Of a stretch of 64,000 nt of DNA, positions 53,401 through 60,834 are shown in pieces (the first letter of the stretch is position 1; each line of letters starts with the position of its first letter). A program made the position numbers and the translations under genes. Source of the stretch: Dongia_B soli (GTDB taxonomy: Bacteria > Pseudomonadota > Alphaproteobacteria > Dongiales > Dongiaceae); contig NZ_JAXCLW010000003.1 in NCBI RefSeq assembly GCF_034044715.1, positions 62,001 through 126,000 of the forward strand. Direction: 5' to 3'. The notes beneath the pieces are model-generated. The model had not been told where the DNA came from. It was given only the letters and a program-made list of their open reading frames with translations, and did not search any database.

Positions 53401-53739
53401 GCACCCCGGACCCGAAAGCCGCGTCGAAGCCGCGAAGAAGCGGCCGCGCCGGCAGCATCGGCCGCGCCGGTGGAAGATGTCGCGGCAGCATCCGATGCCG
53501 ACGTGACCTCCGACATTGCGGTCGCCGCCGAACCGGCTTATGCGCCGCCCTCGCCGCCCAACGTGGAAGCGGCGACCTCTACGGCAAATGTGGGCGCGGT
53601 AAATGAGTCGGTTTCGACGTCGATTACGGTGATCGAGATTCCCAGTTCCGGCGATCCGGCCGTCACCGTCCTCGACAAGCCGAGCGACGATAACGGCGAG
53701 CCGAAGCGTCGCGGCTGGTGGCGCCGCTTGATGGAATAA
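50440..53739 (+). CDS. rne: Ribonuclease E
   Basis: A 1099-residue endoribonuclease, the core of the RNA degradosome. The S1 domain (GNIYLAKVTRVEPSLQAAFV...) is interrupted after residue 95 by an insertion of about 200 residues holding a His/Asp tract (residues 111-151, 15 His), resuming at about YKIQEVIKRRQ. The catalytic DNase I-like part (LVAIDVNSGRATKE, VIDFIDMEENRNN) and the Zn-link CPHCAGTG follow. The C-terminal 400 residues are disordered, with Arg-rich patches (GRGRRRRRRRRGGRG) and acidic repeats that bind RNA and partners. ATG at 50440. Confidence 0.95.
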   Translation: MAKTMLIDATHPEETRVAVVDGRKLEEFDVEVATRRPLKGNIYLAKVTRVEPSLQAAFVEYGGNRHGFLAFSEIHPDYYRIPVADREALMREAAEALEEDDDDIDASPEDSHHHHDDDHHHDDHGHDHDDDYVHDENRPDEHVGEHPADHHPGDEQSVIVSESGEFVAAPLIDEAPGTSEPAGQPSDHRNTEEAATPPASSSEPAVMALESRRDVLHGDIIVPANAEGSEAEVIHPPSAAEENAGPEAVAVEGEILPPNQAEIVEVPVREDVIDTVGGEEPAIQDDPEADEERARRRRQRNMRRYKIQEVIKRRQILLVQVTKEERGNKGAALTTYLSLAGRYCVLMPNTDRGGGISRRITNANDRKRLKSIIDDLDAPEGMAVIVRTAGSERSKAEVKRDFEYLLRLWDEIREVTLRSTAPALIYEEASLIKRSIRDLYTRDIGDIIVAGDESYRAAKSFMRMLTPSHAKRVQLYRDNSIPLFQRYQIESQLSAIHQPVVQLKSGGYIVINQTEALVAIDVNSGRATKERNIEETALRTNQEAAEEVARQLRLRDLAGLIVIDFIDMEENRNNAAVERRLKESLKNDRARIQIGRISSFGLLEMSRQRLHPSLAEASTEICPHCAGTGRIRSVDSTALHVLRMVEEEITRSYSPGVSVFVPAAVALYILNQKRASLAELEMRRGVRIYLQSDDSLIPPDYRLERIKQLAPGEEVEQRQLPPAKILEEDIDIEDEADIEAEDEEAESETEAPEEVAAESGEGRGRRRRRRRRGGRGERFRADEFTEASENAAAAAENGGGATQAHRDEEGTEIDEAEGEFAEGDGEEDEAETSDAAATEDGQPRRRRRRGRRGGRRRSRRQQDGQADAASEEDVSQEDANQPGEPTLHPEPAVGFGEQPDLPDALPLHWQQHTLTPVAARDATITIDSTVEADDAPAAGPKAETPIGTGEGEAVTEAVAGDAPAAIGEPGPETATPRRRAKREDGERAPRTRKPRRSREEAAAPAASAAPVEDVAAASDADVTSDIAVAAEPAYAPPSPPNVEAATSTANVGAVNESVSTSITVIEIPSSGDPAVTVLDKPSDDNGEPKRRGWWRRLME

Positions 53740-53760
53740 TGAAACGCAGCTAATGAAGAA

Positions 53761-53784
53761 AAGCCCGGCCAAAGAGCCGGGCTT
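53761..53784. terminator. Rho-independent terminator between rne and bioD
   Basis: AAGCCCGGC/GCCGGGCTT stem around a 6-base loop followed by a T-run, 22 bp after the rne stop. The stem is flanked by A and T runs, so it can serve both converging genes, rne and bioD. Confidence 0.88.
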
Positions 53785-53788
53785 TTTG

Positions 53789-54481
53789 TTATGCCGTCCG
53801 CTCGAGCTGTTCGGCCAATCGCGAAAATTCGCTTGCGGTTGCGTGCCGGTTCAAGCAAACGATATCTATCCCGCCCCAATGCTGCTTCAACGCGGCCGCT
53901 GTTTCGCTCAGGGGAACCGGGCTTACCGGCGATTCGTTCAGCACAACGCTGGCAACCGATATTTGCCGCATCTTCAGCACAGCGAGCGCCGTCAGCGTGT
54001 GGCTGATCGTGCCGAGATAGCTGCCCGCCACCAGGATTGTCGGTAGCTTCAAGCTTGCCATCCAATCAAGCACGGTGCCGCTTTCCGACAACGGCACCAT
54101 GACCCCGCCAACCCCTTCGACCAGAATATAATCCAGGTCGTTTTCGAGATGCCGGCGGCAAAAAGCCGTGACGGCTTCGGGATCAATGGTCTTTCCTTCC
54201 CGCAGCGCCGCCATATCGGGCGACAAAGGTGCCGCGAACCGCCAGGGTGCCAGACGATCGAGATGCGCGTCGTCGACGGGCAGGCCCATCGCCTGGAGCA
54301 GCTCGCCGGCATCGCTGGCCGCCGCCTGGCTGCGGTCGAAGCCGCTCATGACCGGCTTCAGCGCCGAGATCCGCTTGCCAGCCTGGCGCCAATGACGCAG
54401 CAAGCCGGCACTGACATAGGTCTTGCCGATATCCGTGCCGGTGGCGGTCACAAAAAAACCCCGTTTAAGCGGCTGATTCAT
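53789..54481 (-). CDS. bioD: ATP-dependent dethiobiotin synthetase
   Basis: A 230-residue BioD, closing the ureido ring of dethiobiotin from DAPA, CO2 and ATP. The P-loop-like GFFVTATGTDIGKTYVSAGLL, LKPVMSGFD and EGVGGVMVPLSES motifs are present. It is transcribed leftwards, divergent from bioB, with about 170 bp between, so both arms of the pathway can share control in that gap. Confidence 0.94.
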   Translation of the reverse strand: MNQPLKRGFFVTATGTDIGKTYVSAGLLRHWRQAGKRISALKPVMSGFDRSQAAASDAGELLQAMGLPVDDAHLDRLAPWRFAAPLSPDMAALREGKTIDPEAVTAFCRRHLENDLDYILVEGVGGVMVPLSESGTVLDWMASLKLPTILVAGSYLGTISHTLTALAVLKMRQISVASVVLNESPVSPVPLSETAAALKQHWGGIDIVCLNRHATASEFSRLAEQLERTA

Positions 54482-54526
54482 AGGAGACTCTTCTAATTAC
54501 AGCGAGATTTGCTTGGTGGCCTTTGC

Positions 54527-54555
54527 TTGACAGGAAGTAAGGTCGCCGATAGCGT
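54527..54555 (+). promoter_or_regulatory. Possible promoter of bioBAFHC
   Basis: TTGACA (54527-54532), 17-bp spacer, TAGCGT (54550-54555), about 100 bp before bioB. The -35 is perfect and the -10 weak. No BioR-like or BirA-like operator was recognised in the gap. Confidence 0.3.
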
Positions 54556-54652
54556 CCGGCATCCTGTAACCGGCTGCCGTCAGGCAGGCAAGCTGGGATT
54601 CCATCGCAGCTAGAGCCGAGCCGCGCGGGGTTGCAATTTCGAGGAGCAGAAG

Positions 54653-55738
54653 ATGACAGTAATCGCCATGAATGGAACCGGTAGCTTGGCTGGGACCATT
54701 GCTACGGCCGGCATCAGCGCGGAGCCTCGCCACGACTGGACGCTGGCCGAAGTAGAGGCGCTGTTCTCTCTGCCCTTCAATGATTTGATCTTCCAGGCGC
54801 AGACCATTCATCGGGCGCATTTCTCGCCAAATGAGGTCCAGCTCGCGACATTGCTCTCGATCAAGACCGGCGGTTGCCCGGAGGATTGCGCCTATTGTCC
54901 GCAGGCAGCGCGCTATTCGACCGGCGTTGAAGCGGAGAAATTGATGGCGCTCGACGCCGTGCTCGCAGAGGCCCAGAAGGCCAAGGCCGCCGGCGCCTCA
55001 CGCTATTGCATGGGCGCTGCCTGGCGTGAATTGAAAGATCGCGACGTCGATCAGATTGCCGCCATGATCAAAGGCGTTCGCGCACTTGGCATGGAAAGCT
55101 GCGTCACGCTCGGCATGTTGACCGGCGATCAGGCGAAGCGGCTGAAGGAAGCCGGCCTCGATTACTATAACCACAACATCGATACCTCGCCGGAGCATTA
55201 TGGCGAGATCATCACGACGCGACATATGGAAGATCGCCTGGAAACCCTGGGACATGTGCGCGATGCAGGAATCAAAGTCTGCTGCGGCGGTATCGTCGGC
55301 ATGGGCGAGCAGCAGCGCGATCGTGCCGGCATGCTGGTAACCCTTGCCAATATGCCGACGCATCCCGAATCCGTTCCCATCAACATGCTGGTCCAGGTGC
55401 CCGGCACACCGTTGCATGGCAGCGACAAGCTGGATCCGCTTGAATTCGTGCGTACGATCGCCGTCGCGCGAATCCTGATGCCGAAATCGATGGTGCGCTT
55501 GTCGGCTGGCCGGGAAACCATGAGCGACGAGATCCAAGCCCTGGCCTTCCTTGCCGGCGCCAATTCCATTTTTGTCGGCACCAAGCTGCTGACCACCGCC
55601 AATCCGACCCAGGATCGCGATGCTCAATTGTTTGCCAGGCTCGGCCTGACGGCAATGGAAGTCGAGATCGAGGCGGAAGATGGGCATGACCATGGCCATG
55701 GCTGCGGTCATGGTGGCGATCATGCTTGCCATGCCTGA
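54653..55738 (+). CDS. bioB: Biotin synthase BioB with His-rich tail
   Basis: A 361-residue radical SAM enzyme inserting sulfur into dethiobiotin. The SAM cluster motif is CPEDCAYCPQAARY, and LSAGRETMSDE with its Arg belongs to the [2Fe-2S] cluster site. YYNHNIDTSPEHY is conserved. The C-terminus ends in a His/Gly/Cys-rich tail (GHDHGHGCGHGGDHACH) that E. coli BioB lacks and that may bind metal. AGGAG lies upstream of the ATG. First gene of the bioBAF-H-C operon, overlapping bioA by 8 bp. Confidence 0.96.
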   Translation: MTVIAMNGTGSLAGTIATAGISAEPRHDWTLAEVEALFSLPFNDLIFQAQTIHRAHFSPNEVQLATLLSIKTGGCPEDCAYCPQAARYSTGVEAEKLMALDAVLAEAQKAKAAGASRYCMGAAWRELKDRDVDQIAAMIKGVRALGMESCVTLGMLTGDQAKRLKEAGLDYYNHNIDTSPEHYGEIITTRHMEDRLETLGHVRDAGIKVCCGGIVGMGEQQRDRAGMLVTLANMPTHPESVPINMLVQVPGTPLHGSDKLDPLEFVRTIAVARILMPKSMVRLSAGRETMSDEIQALAFLAGANSIFVGTKLLTTANPTQDRDAQLFARLGLTAMEVEIEAEDGHDHGHGCGHGGDHACHA

Positions 55739-57029
55739 TAGCGCCGCTCCACCCACGGCGCCGGACTGGCTGCAAGCCGGTATGGATCACCTGTGGCTGC
55801 CCTATACGCAGATGCGCAATCTGCCGACGCCGTTGCCCATCGTCTCAGCCGAAGGCGTTCGCCTGCATCTCCCCGATGGGCGCAGCCTGATCGACGGTAT
55901 TTCGTCATGGTGGACGGTCTGCCACGGCTATAATCATCCGCATATCCGCAAGGCCGTCGTCGAGCAGATCCAGCATTTGCCGCATGTCATGCTGGGCGGG
56001 TTGGTGCATGAGCCGGTTGCCCGCCTGGCAACGCGGCTGACCGCCATGCTGCCTGGCGACCTTGACCATGTCTTCTTCTCGGAATCCGGTTCGGTTTCAG
56101 TCGAAGTCGCCATGAAGATGGCCATTCAATACTGGATCAATCGCGGCGTTGCCGGAAGACATCGCTTCGTTTCCTTCCGCTTCGGCTATCACGGCGACAC
56201 CATGGCTTGCATGTCGATCTGCGACCCGGATGAAGGCATGCATGGCCTGTTCGCGGGCTGTCTACCGGAGCAGATCATCGCGGATGTGCCGCGCAGCACC
56301 GAACAGCGCGCAGCCTTCCGTCAATTGCTCAAGCAGCGCCGCGGGGAGATCGCCGCCGTCATCATCGAACCGCTGGTGCAAGGTGCCGGCGGCCTCAAAA
56401 TGTATGACGCGGAAACACTCGCCTTCATCCGGCAGGCATGCGACGCGCAGGATCATCTGCTGATCCTGGATGAAATCATGACCGGCTTCGGCCGTACCGG
56501 GACGATGTTCGCCTGCCAGCAAGCTGATATGGTTCCGGATATCGCCACCTTCTCGAAAGCCTTGACTGGCGGCACCTTGCCCCTTGCCGCGACTGTGGCG
56601 ACACGCCGTGTTTTCGAGGCCTTTCTTTCCGACAGCCCGTCGACCGCGCTGATGCATGGTCCCACTTATATGGGCAATCCGCTTGCTTGCGCGGCGGCGC
56701 ACGCCTCACTCGATTTGTTCGAGCGCGAACCGCGTTTGCAGCAGGTCGCCGCCATCGAAACACGCTTGCGTGACGGCCTTTCTGCCTGCCGTGGATTGAA
56801 CGGTGTTCTCGATGTACGCACCAAAGGCGCCATCGGCGTCGTCGAGCTGGATCGCGCCGGTGAAGCAAACTGGTTGAAGCCTCGTTTGATTGCCGAAGGT
56901 GTCTGGGTCCGGCCTTTCGGCAATATCGTCTATCTCATGCCGCCTTTCGTCATCGAGCCAGTCGATCTCGACCGCCTGACCGCCGCCGTTGTCAAAGTGG
57001 TGAGCGATTGGTCGCGCGAACGCGCCTGA
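55731..57029 (+). CDS. bioA: Adenosylmethionine-8-amino-7-oxononanoate aminotransferase
   Basis: A 432-residue class III aminotransferase converting KAPA to DAPA with SAM as amino donor. HLWLPYTQMRN, GISSWWTVCHGYNHP, SESGSVSVEVAMKMA and the PLP lysine in ATFSKALTGGTLPLAAT are diagnostic. The ATG at 55731 overlaps the bioB stop, replacing a longer frame from 55680 that would run in the bioB tail. It ends 4 bp before bioF. Confidence 0.96.
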   Translation: MPDSAAPPTAPDWLQAGMDHLWLPYTQMRNLPTPLPIVSAEGVRLHLPDGRSLIDGISSWWTVCHGYNHPHIRKAVVEQIQHLPHVMLGGLVHEPVARLATRLTAMLPGDLDHVFFSESGSVSVEVAMKMAIQYWINRGVAGRHRFVSFRFGYHGDTMACMSICDPDEGMHGLFAGCLPEQIIADVPRSTEQRAAFRQLLKQRRGEIAAVIIEPLVQGAGGLKMYDAETLAFIRQACDAQDHLLILDEIMTGFGRTGTMFACQQADMVPDIATFSKALTGGTLPLAATVATRRVFEAFLSDSPSTALMHGPTYMGNPLACAAAHASLDLFEREPRLQQVAAIETRLRDGLSACRGLNGVLDVRTKGAIGVVELDRAGEANWLKPRLIAEGVWVRPFGNIVYLMPPFVIEPVDLDRLTAAVVKVVSDWSRERA

Positions 57030-57033
57030 CGAG

Positions 57034-58221
57034 ATGACATCGCCAGTCCTAGATACGCTGCTGACGGCCAAGCTACAGACTTTGGCGCAGGAAAACGGCC
57101 TGCGCCGGCTACGCGGTTTTCGCCGCAATGGCCTGCGCTTGACCGATCAGAGCGGCCGCGAACTGATCGACTTTTCCTCCAACGACTATTTGGGATTGGT
57201 GCAGCACCCCAGGCTTATCGCCGCGGCGATCGACTGGACCCAGCGTCTCGGGACTGGCGCTGCAGCATCCCGATTGGTGACCGGCACCTATGAAAAATAC
57301 CGTGAGGTGGAGCAGCGTCTTGCCGCCTTCAAAGGCAGCGAGGCGGCACTCGTTCTGGGCAGCGGCTTTCAGGCGAATGCCACGGTTCTCCCAGCCGTGA
57401 TCGAGCTGCTGCAGGTGCAAGGTCCGGTCCGGGTCTTCGCCGACCGCCTCAATCATGCGAGCCTGCATCATGGTTTGGCCGCTGCGGGACTGCGCCAAAT
57501 CCGCTTCCGCCATAACGATCTCAACCATCTGGAAAGCTTGCTCCGAAAGGAAGCAACGGAATCCGGTCCACGGTTGATCGTGACCGAGTCGGTTTTTAGC
57601 ATGGATGGCGATCGCTGCGACCTCGCCGCTCTGGCCGATCTTGCGGAACGCTACGGCGCCATCACCTATGTGGACGAGGCGCATGCAACCGGCGTGCTGG
57701 GACCGCAGGGTCGCGGCCTTACCGCGACCATACCCGGCCGGATCGATATCGTCATGGGCACCCTGGGCAAGGCGCTGGGCGGCTATGGCGCCTATATCGC
57801 TGGGTCTCAAACGCTGATCGACTATCTTGTCACCCGGTGCAGCGGCTTTATCTATTCGACGGCCCTGCCGCCTGCCGTCTTTGGCGCTCTCGATGCGGCG
57901 CTCGATCTGGTTCCGCAGATGGAGGCAGAACGCGCGCACCTGCATCGTCAGGCGGACCGATTACGCAGCGCCCTCTGTGCGGCGGGCTTGGCAACCGGCC
58001 GCTCCGACACACAGATCGTACCGGTCATCCTCGGAGAAGCCGCCGACACGCTCGCGGCTCAGCGGCAATTGGAAGAAGCCGGCTTTCTGGGCATCGCCAT
58101 CCGCCCACCCACGGTCCCCGCCGGCCAAAGCCGCCTTAGACTCTCCTTGAGCGCGGCGCATCGCGAAGAGGATCTCGACCGATTGATCGCGGCAATTACC
58201 AAATTGGGCCGATCGTCATGA
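57034..58221 (+). CDS. bioF: 8-amino-7-oxononanoate synthase
   Basis: A 395-residue alpha-oxoamine synthase joining pimeloyl-ACP and alanine. DFSSNDYLGL at the N-terminus, GSGFQAN, DEAHATGVLG and the PLP lysine in GTLGKALGGYGAY are all typical. It starts 4 bp after bioA, and its stop overlaps the start of the BioH-like gene by 4 bp, so the operon is translationally coupled. Confidence 0.96.
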   Translation: MTSPVLDTLLTAKLQTLAQENGLRRLRGFRRNGLRLTDQSGRELIDFSSNDYLGLVQHPRLIAAAIDWTQRLGTGAAASRLVTGTYEKYREVEQRLAAFKGSEAALVLGSGFQANATVLPAVIELLQVQGPVRVFADRLNHASLHHGLAAAGLRQIRFRHNDLNHLESLLRKEATESGPRLIVTESVFSMDGDRCDLAALADLAERYGAITYVDEAHATGVLGPQGRGLTATIPGRIDIVMGTLGKALGGYGAYIAGSQTLIDYLVTRCSGFIYSTALPPAVFGALDAALDLVPQMEAERAHLHRQADRLRSALCAAGLATGRSDTQIVPVILGEAADTLAAQRQLEEAGFLGIAIRPPTVPAGQSRLRLSLSAAHREEDLDRLIAAITKLGRSS

Positions 58222-58850
58222 TCTTGCTGGTTCACGGCTGGGGTTATGATGCCACCATCTGGGACGAGGTGGCGGATCGATTGGCCGGACTGCCGATCCG
58301 GCGGATCGATCTCGGTTTCTTCGGCCAGGTGCAAACGGAGTTGCCACGGGAAACCTGTATCGGCGTGGGCCATTCTCTGGGCTTTCTCTGGTTGCTGCGC
58401 CAGGCCCTGCCGATCTGCAAAGCGCTTGTCGCCGTGAATGCTTTTTCCCGCTTCACGGAGACGGCCGATTTCCAGCCTGGCGTCGCTCCTCGCCTGCTTA
58501 CCCGCATGCGCCAGCAATTTGAGCGGCAACCGGCAGCGGTCCTCGATGATTTTTGGCAACGTTGCGGTGCGGCCGGTCCCACGCAACCAGCCGAGACATC
58601 TCGATTGTCCGCAGGGTTGAGCTGGTTGCAGGATTGGGACGAACGCGATCGGCTTGCTGCATTCGACGGCCCGCTCAGCGTCATCGCCAGCCAGGCAGAT
58701 GCGATCGTCTCGCCGGCCATGACCATGCGGGCTTTCGCCGGCGAAGACCTACTCTGGCATGAGAGCGCAGGCCATGCTTTGCCGCGGCAGGATCCAGCCT
58801 GGCTTGCCGCGCAACTTCGGCAGATTTGGGATAGTGCCGGTCATGGCTGA
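58218..58850 (+). CDS. BioH-like pimeloyl-ACP methyl ester esterase
   Basis: A 210-residue alpha/beta hydrolase, shorter than E. coli BioH (256). LLVHGWGYD, nucleophile in GVGHSLGFLW, Asp in ASQADAIVSP and His in SAGHALPRQ are visible. Its place between bioF and bioC strongly suggests the gatekeeper esterase that frees pimeloyl-ACP from its methyl ester. Whether it is a true BioH orthologue or a shortened analogue cannot be decided by eye. It overlaps bioF by 4 bp and bioC by 8 bp. Confidence 0.85.
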   Translation: MILLVHGWGYDATIWDEVADRLAGLPIRRIDLGFFGQVQTELPRETCIGVGHSLGFLWLLRQALPICKALVAVNAFSRFTETADFQPGVAPRLLTRMRQQFERQPAAVLDDFWQRCGAAGPTQPAETSRLSAGLSWLQDWDERDRLAAFDGPLSVIASQADAIVSPAMTMRAFAGEDLLWHESAGHALPRQDPAWLAAQLRQIWDSAGHG

Positions 58851-59634
58851 CATCGCCCGCCCAATCGCCCAGCGTTTTGCCGAGGCATTGCCGACCTACG
58901 ACCAGGCGGCCGATATCCAACGGCGCAGCGCGGCCGATCTTGTGGCGATCATCGCGACTTTGCCTTTGCCCGATGCGCCTCAGTTGCTGGAGCTCGGTTG
59001 CGGTCCGGGCACCCTGACCAGACAGCTACATCGGCAGTTTCCAAAGATGCAAGCCATGATCAGCGACATCGCGCCTGCCGTGGCTGCCGCTTGCCGGGAC
59101 CGGCTGACGCTTAATCGCATACATGACGCCGCGAATGTCTATCGTTTCGTCGCGATGGATGGCGAGCTGCCGGCCGTTGCCGATAGCAGCTTCGATCTCG
59201 TCTGCGCCAACCTCGCCGTACAATGGTTCCGTGATCTGCCCCAGAGCTTGGCACGGCTGACAGCGGCCTTGCGGCCCGGCGGATATCTTGCCGTCACGAC
59301 GCTGGGCCGCGAAACATTCAAAGAATGGCATGCGGTTCATGCGAAGCTGGGCCTCGTCGCGGCAACGCCGGTTTATCCAACCGTCGAGCGGCTGACCGCA
59401 GACTTGTCTGCCGCCACGAGAGTTTATCTCACTCGCGAGGAGTTGCTTGTCAGCCATCATCCGACAGCCCTGGACTTTCTGCAATCATTGCGCCTGATCG
59501 GTGCGGATTTTCCCGCGGCCGGTAGCCGACCGCTTTCTCCCGGTGCCTTACGGCGGGTCCTAAAGCAAATGGATGCGAGCGACCGGGTCGCCGTCAGCTA
59601 CCAGATCGTGACCCTGGTCCTGCAGCGCCTCTGA
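58843..59634 (+). CDS. bioC: Malonyl-ACP O-methyltransferase BioC
   Basis: A 263-residue SAM methyltransferase that starts pimeloyl synthesis by masking malonyl-ACP. The N-terminal RFAEALPTYDQAADIQRRSA is typical of BioC, and LLELGCGPGTLTRQL is the SAM-binding motif I. The start ATG at 58843 overlaps the preceding esterase gene; a frame to 58759 exists but lies within that gene. It is the last gene of the operon and abuts the convergent aminotransferase gene. Confidence 0.93.
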   Translation: MADIARPIAQRFAEALPTYDQAADIQRRSAADLVAIIATLPLPDAPQLLELGCGPGTLTRQLHRQFPKMQAMISDIAPAVAAACRDRLTLNRIHDAANVYRFVAMDGELPAVADSSFDLVCANLAVQWFRDLPQSLARLTAALRPGGYLAVTTLGRETFKEWHAVHAKLGLVAATPVYPTVERLTADLSAATRVYLTREELLVSHHPTALDFLQSLRLIGADFPAAGSRPLSPGALRRVLKQMDASDRVAVSYQIVTLVLQRL

Positions 59635-60783
59635 TTATTTCCGCCAGTTTTTCAGACGGCGAACGGCTTCCGCCATGTCTTCGGTCGCGCCGGCGAAGGA
59701 GAAACGCAAAAAGTGATGGCCGCGCTGGGGATCGAAATCGACACCCGGCGTCACCGCGATGCCTGCTTCCGCCAGGATACGTTGGGCGAAGGCAACGCTG
59801 TCATCGGTCAGGGCGCTGACGTCCGCATAGACATAGAAGGCCCCGTCGGTGGCGATCAGCCGGTCGAATCCGGCTTCCGGTAAACCGTTCAGGAGGATGT
59901 CCCGGTTGGCCGCATAACGCCGGACATTTTGCTGAAGCTCCTCATGGGCATCGAAAGCGGCGATTGCTGCATATTGCGACAAGGTCGGCGGCGAGATGAA
60001 CAGATTTTGCGCCAGGCGCTCGACCGGTTGAACCAATGATGGCGGCAGAACGAGCCAACCCAGCCGCCAGCCCGTCATCGAGAAATATTTCGAAAAGCTG
60101 TTGACCACGATGCTTTGATCATCGATCGACGCCATGGTCGCCGCCGGCGCGCCAAAGGTAATGCCGTGATAGATCTCGTCGGAAATCAGCCGCACGCCCT
60201 GTGCACGGCAATAGGCGGAGAGATCACCGAGCGTAGCTGCCTGGATGACGGCCCCGACGGGGTTGGATGGGCTGGCGATGATCAGACCGTCGAACGGCGT
60301 TCCATGATACTGGCCCAGCGCATCGAGCGTCGGCTGGAATTTGCTGTCCGCCGACATCGGCAGCAGGATGGGATCGATGCCGAGCGTCTTCAGGATGTTG
60401 CGATAGCAAGGATAGCCCGGGCTGGCGAGCGCAACCCGGTCGCCCGGGTCGAAACTGGCGAGGAAAGCCAGAAGGAACGCGCCCGAGGAACCGGTCGTGA
60501 CGACGACGCGTTCCGCCGGTATGTCGGCCTGGTAAAAATCCCTGTAGTGCCTTGAGATTGCGCCGCGCAATTCCGGCACCCCCAGGGCATCGGTATAGCC
60601 GATGCGGTTTGACTCGAGGGCTGCGACGGCCGCCGCCCGGACGATCCCCGGTGCCGGGGTCGAGGGTTGGCCCACTTCGAGATGCAGGATGCCCTCGCCG
60701 CGCGACGTGCGGAGATTGGCTTCCCGCATCACCTCCATCACGATGAAGGAATCCACCTCGCCACGTCGCGCGATTTTCAGCAT
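59635..60783 (-). CDS. Class I/II pyridoxal-phosphate aminotransferase
   Basis: A 382-residue fold-type I aminotransferase. GQPSTPAPG near the N-terminus, TTGSSGAFLLAF, PSNPVGAV, SDEIYHGI and the PLP lysine in NSFSKYFSMTGWRLGW define it, with the Arg in HHFLRFSFA near the end. The specific amino acid substrate is not evident. It is probably a single gene; it starts 51 bp from the stop of the GGT-like gene, and both lie on the minus strand, so co-transcription is possible. Confidence 0.92.
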   Translation of the reverse strand: MLKIARRGEVDSFIVMEVMREANLRTSRGEGILHLEVGQPSTPAPGIVRAAAVAALESNRIGYTDALGVPELRGAISRHYRDFYQADIPAERVVVTTGSSGAFLLAFLASFDPGDRVALASPGYPCYRNILKTLGIDPILLPMSADSKFQPTLDALGQYHGTPFDGLIIASPSNPVGAVIQAATLGDLSAYCRAQGVRLISDEIYHGITFGAPAATMASIDDQSIVVNSFSKYFSMTGWRLGWLVLPPSLVQPVERLAQNLFISPPTLSQYAAIAAFDAHEELQQNVRRYAANRDILLNGLPEAGFDRLIATDGAFYVYADVSALTDDSVAFAQRILAEAGIAVTPGVDFDPQRGHHFLRFSFAGATEDMAEAVRRLKNWRK

Positions 60784-60834
60784 GACCCTCTATTACGTCC
60801 TTCGATCTGCACTGTCAGATGCTTTGCCCGCGAC

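Noticed and set aside
54482..54652. BioR or BirA operator in the bioD/bioB gap
   Set aside because: I looked for the BioR-type palindrome and the E. coli bio operator and found neither.
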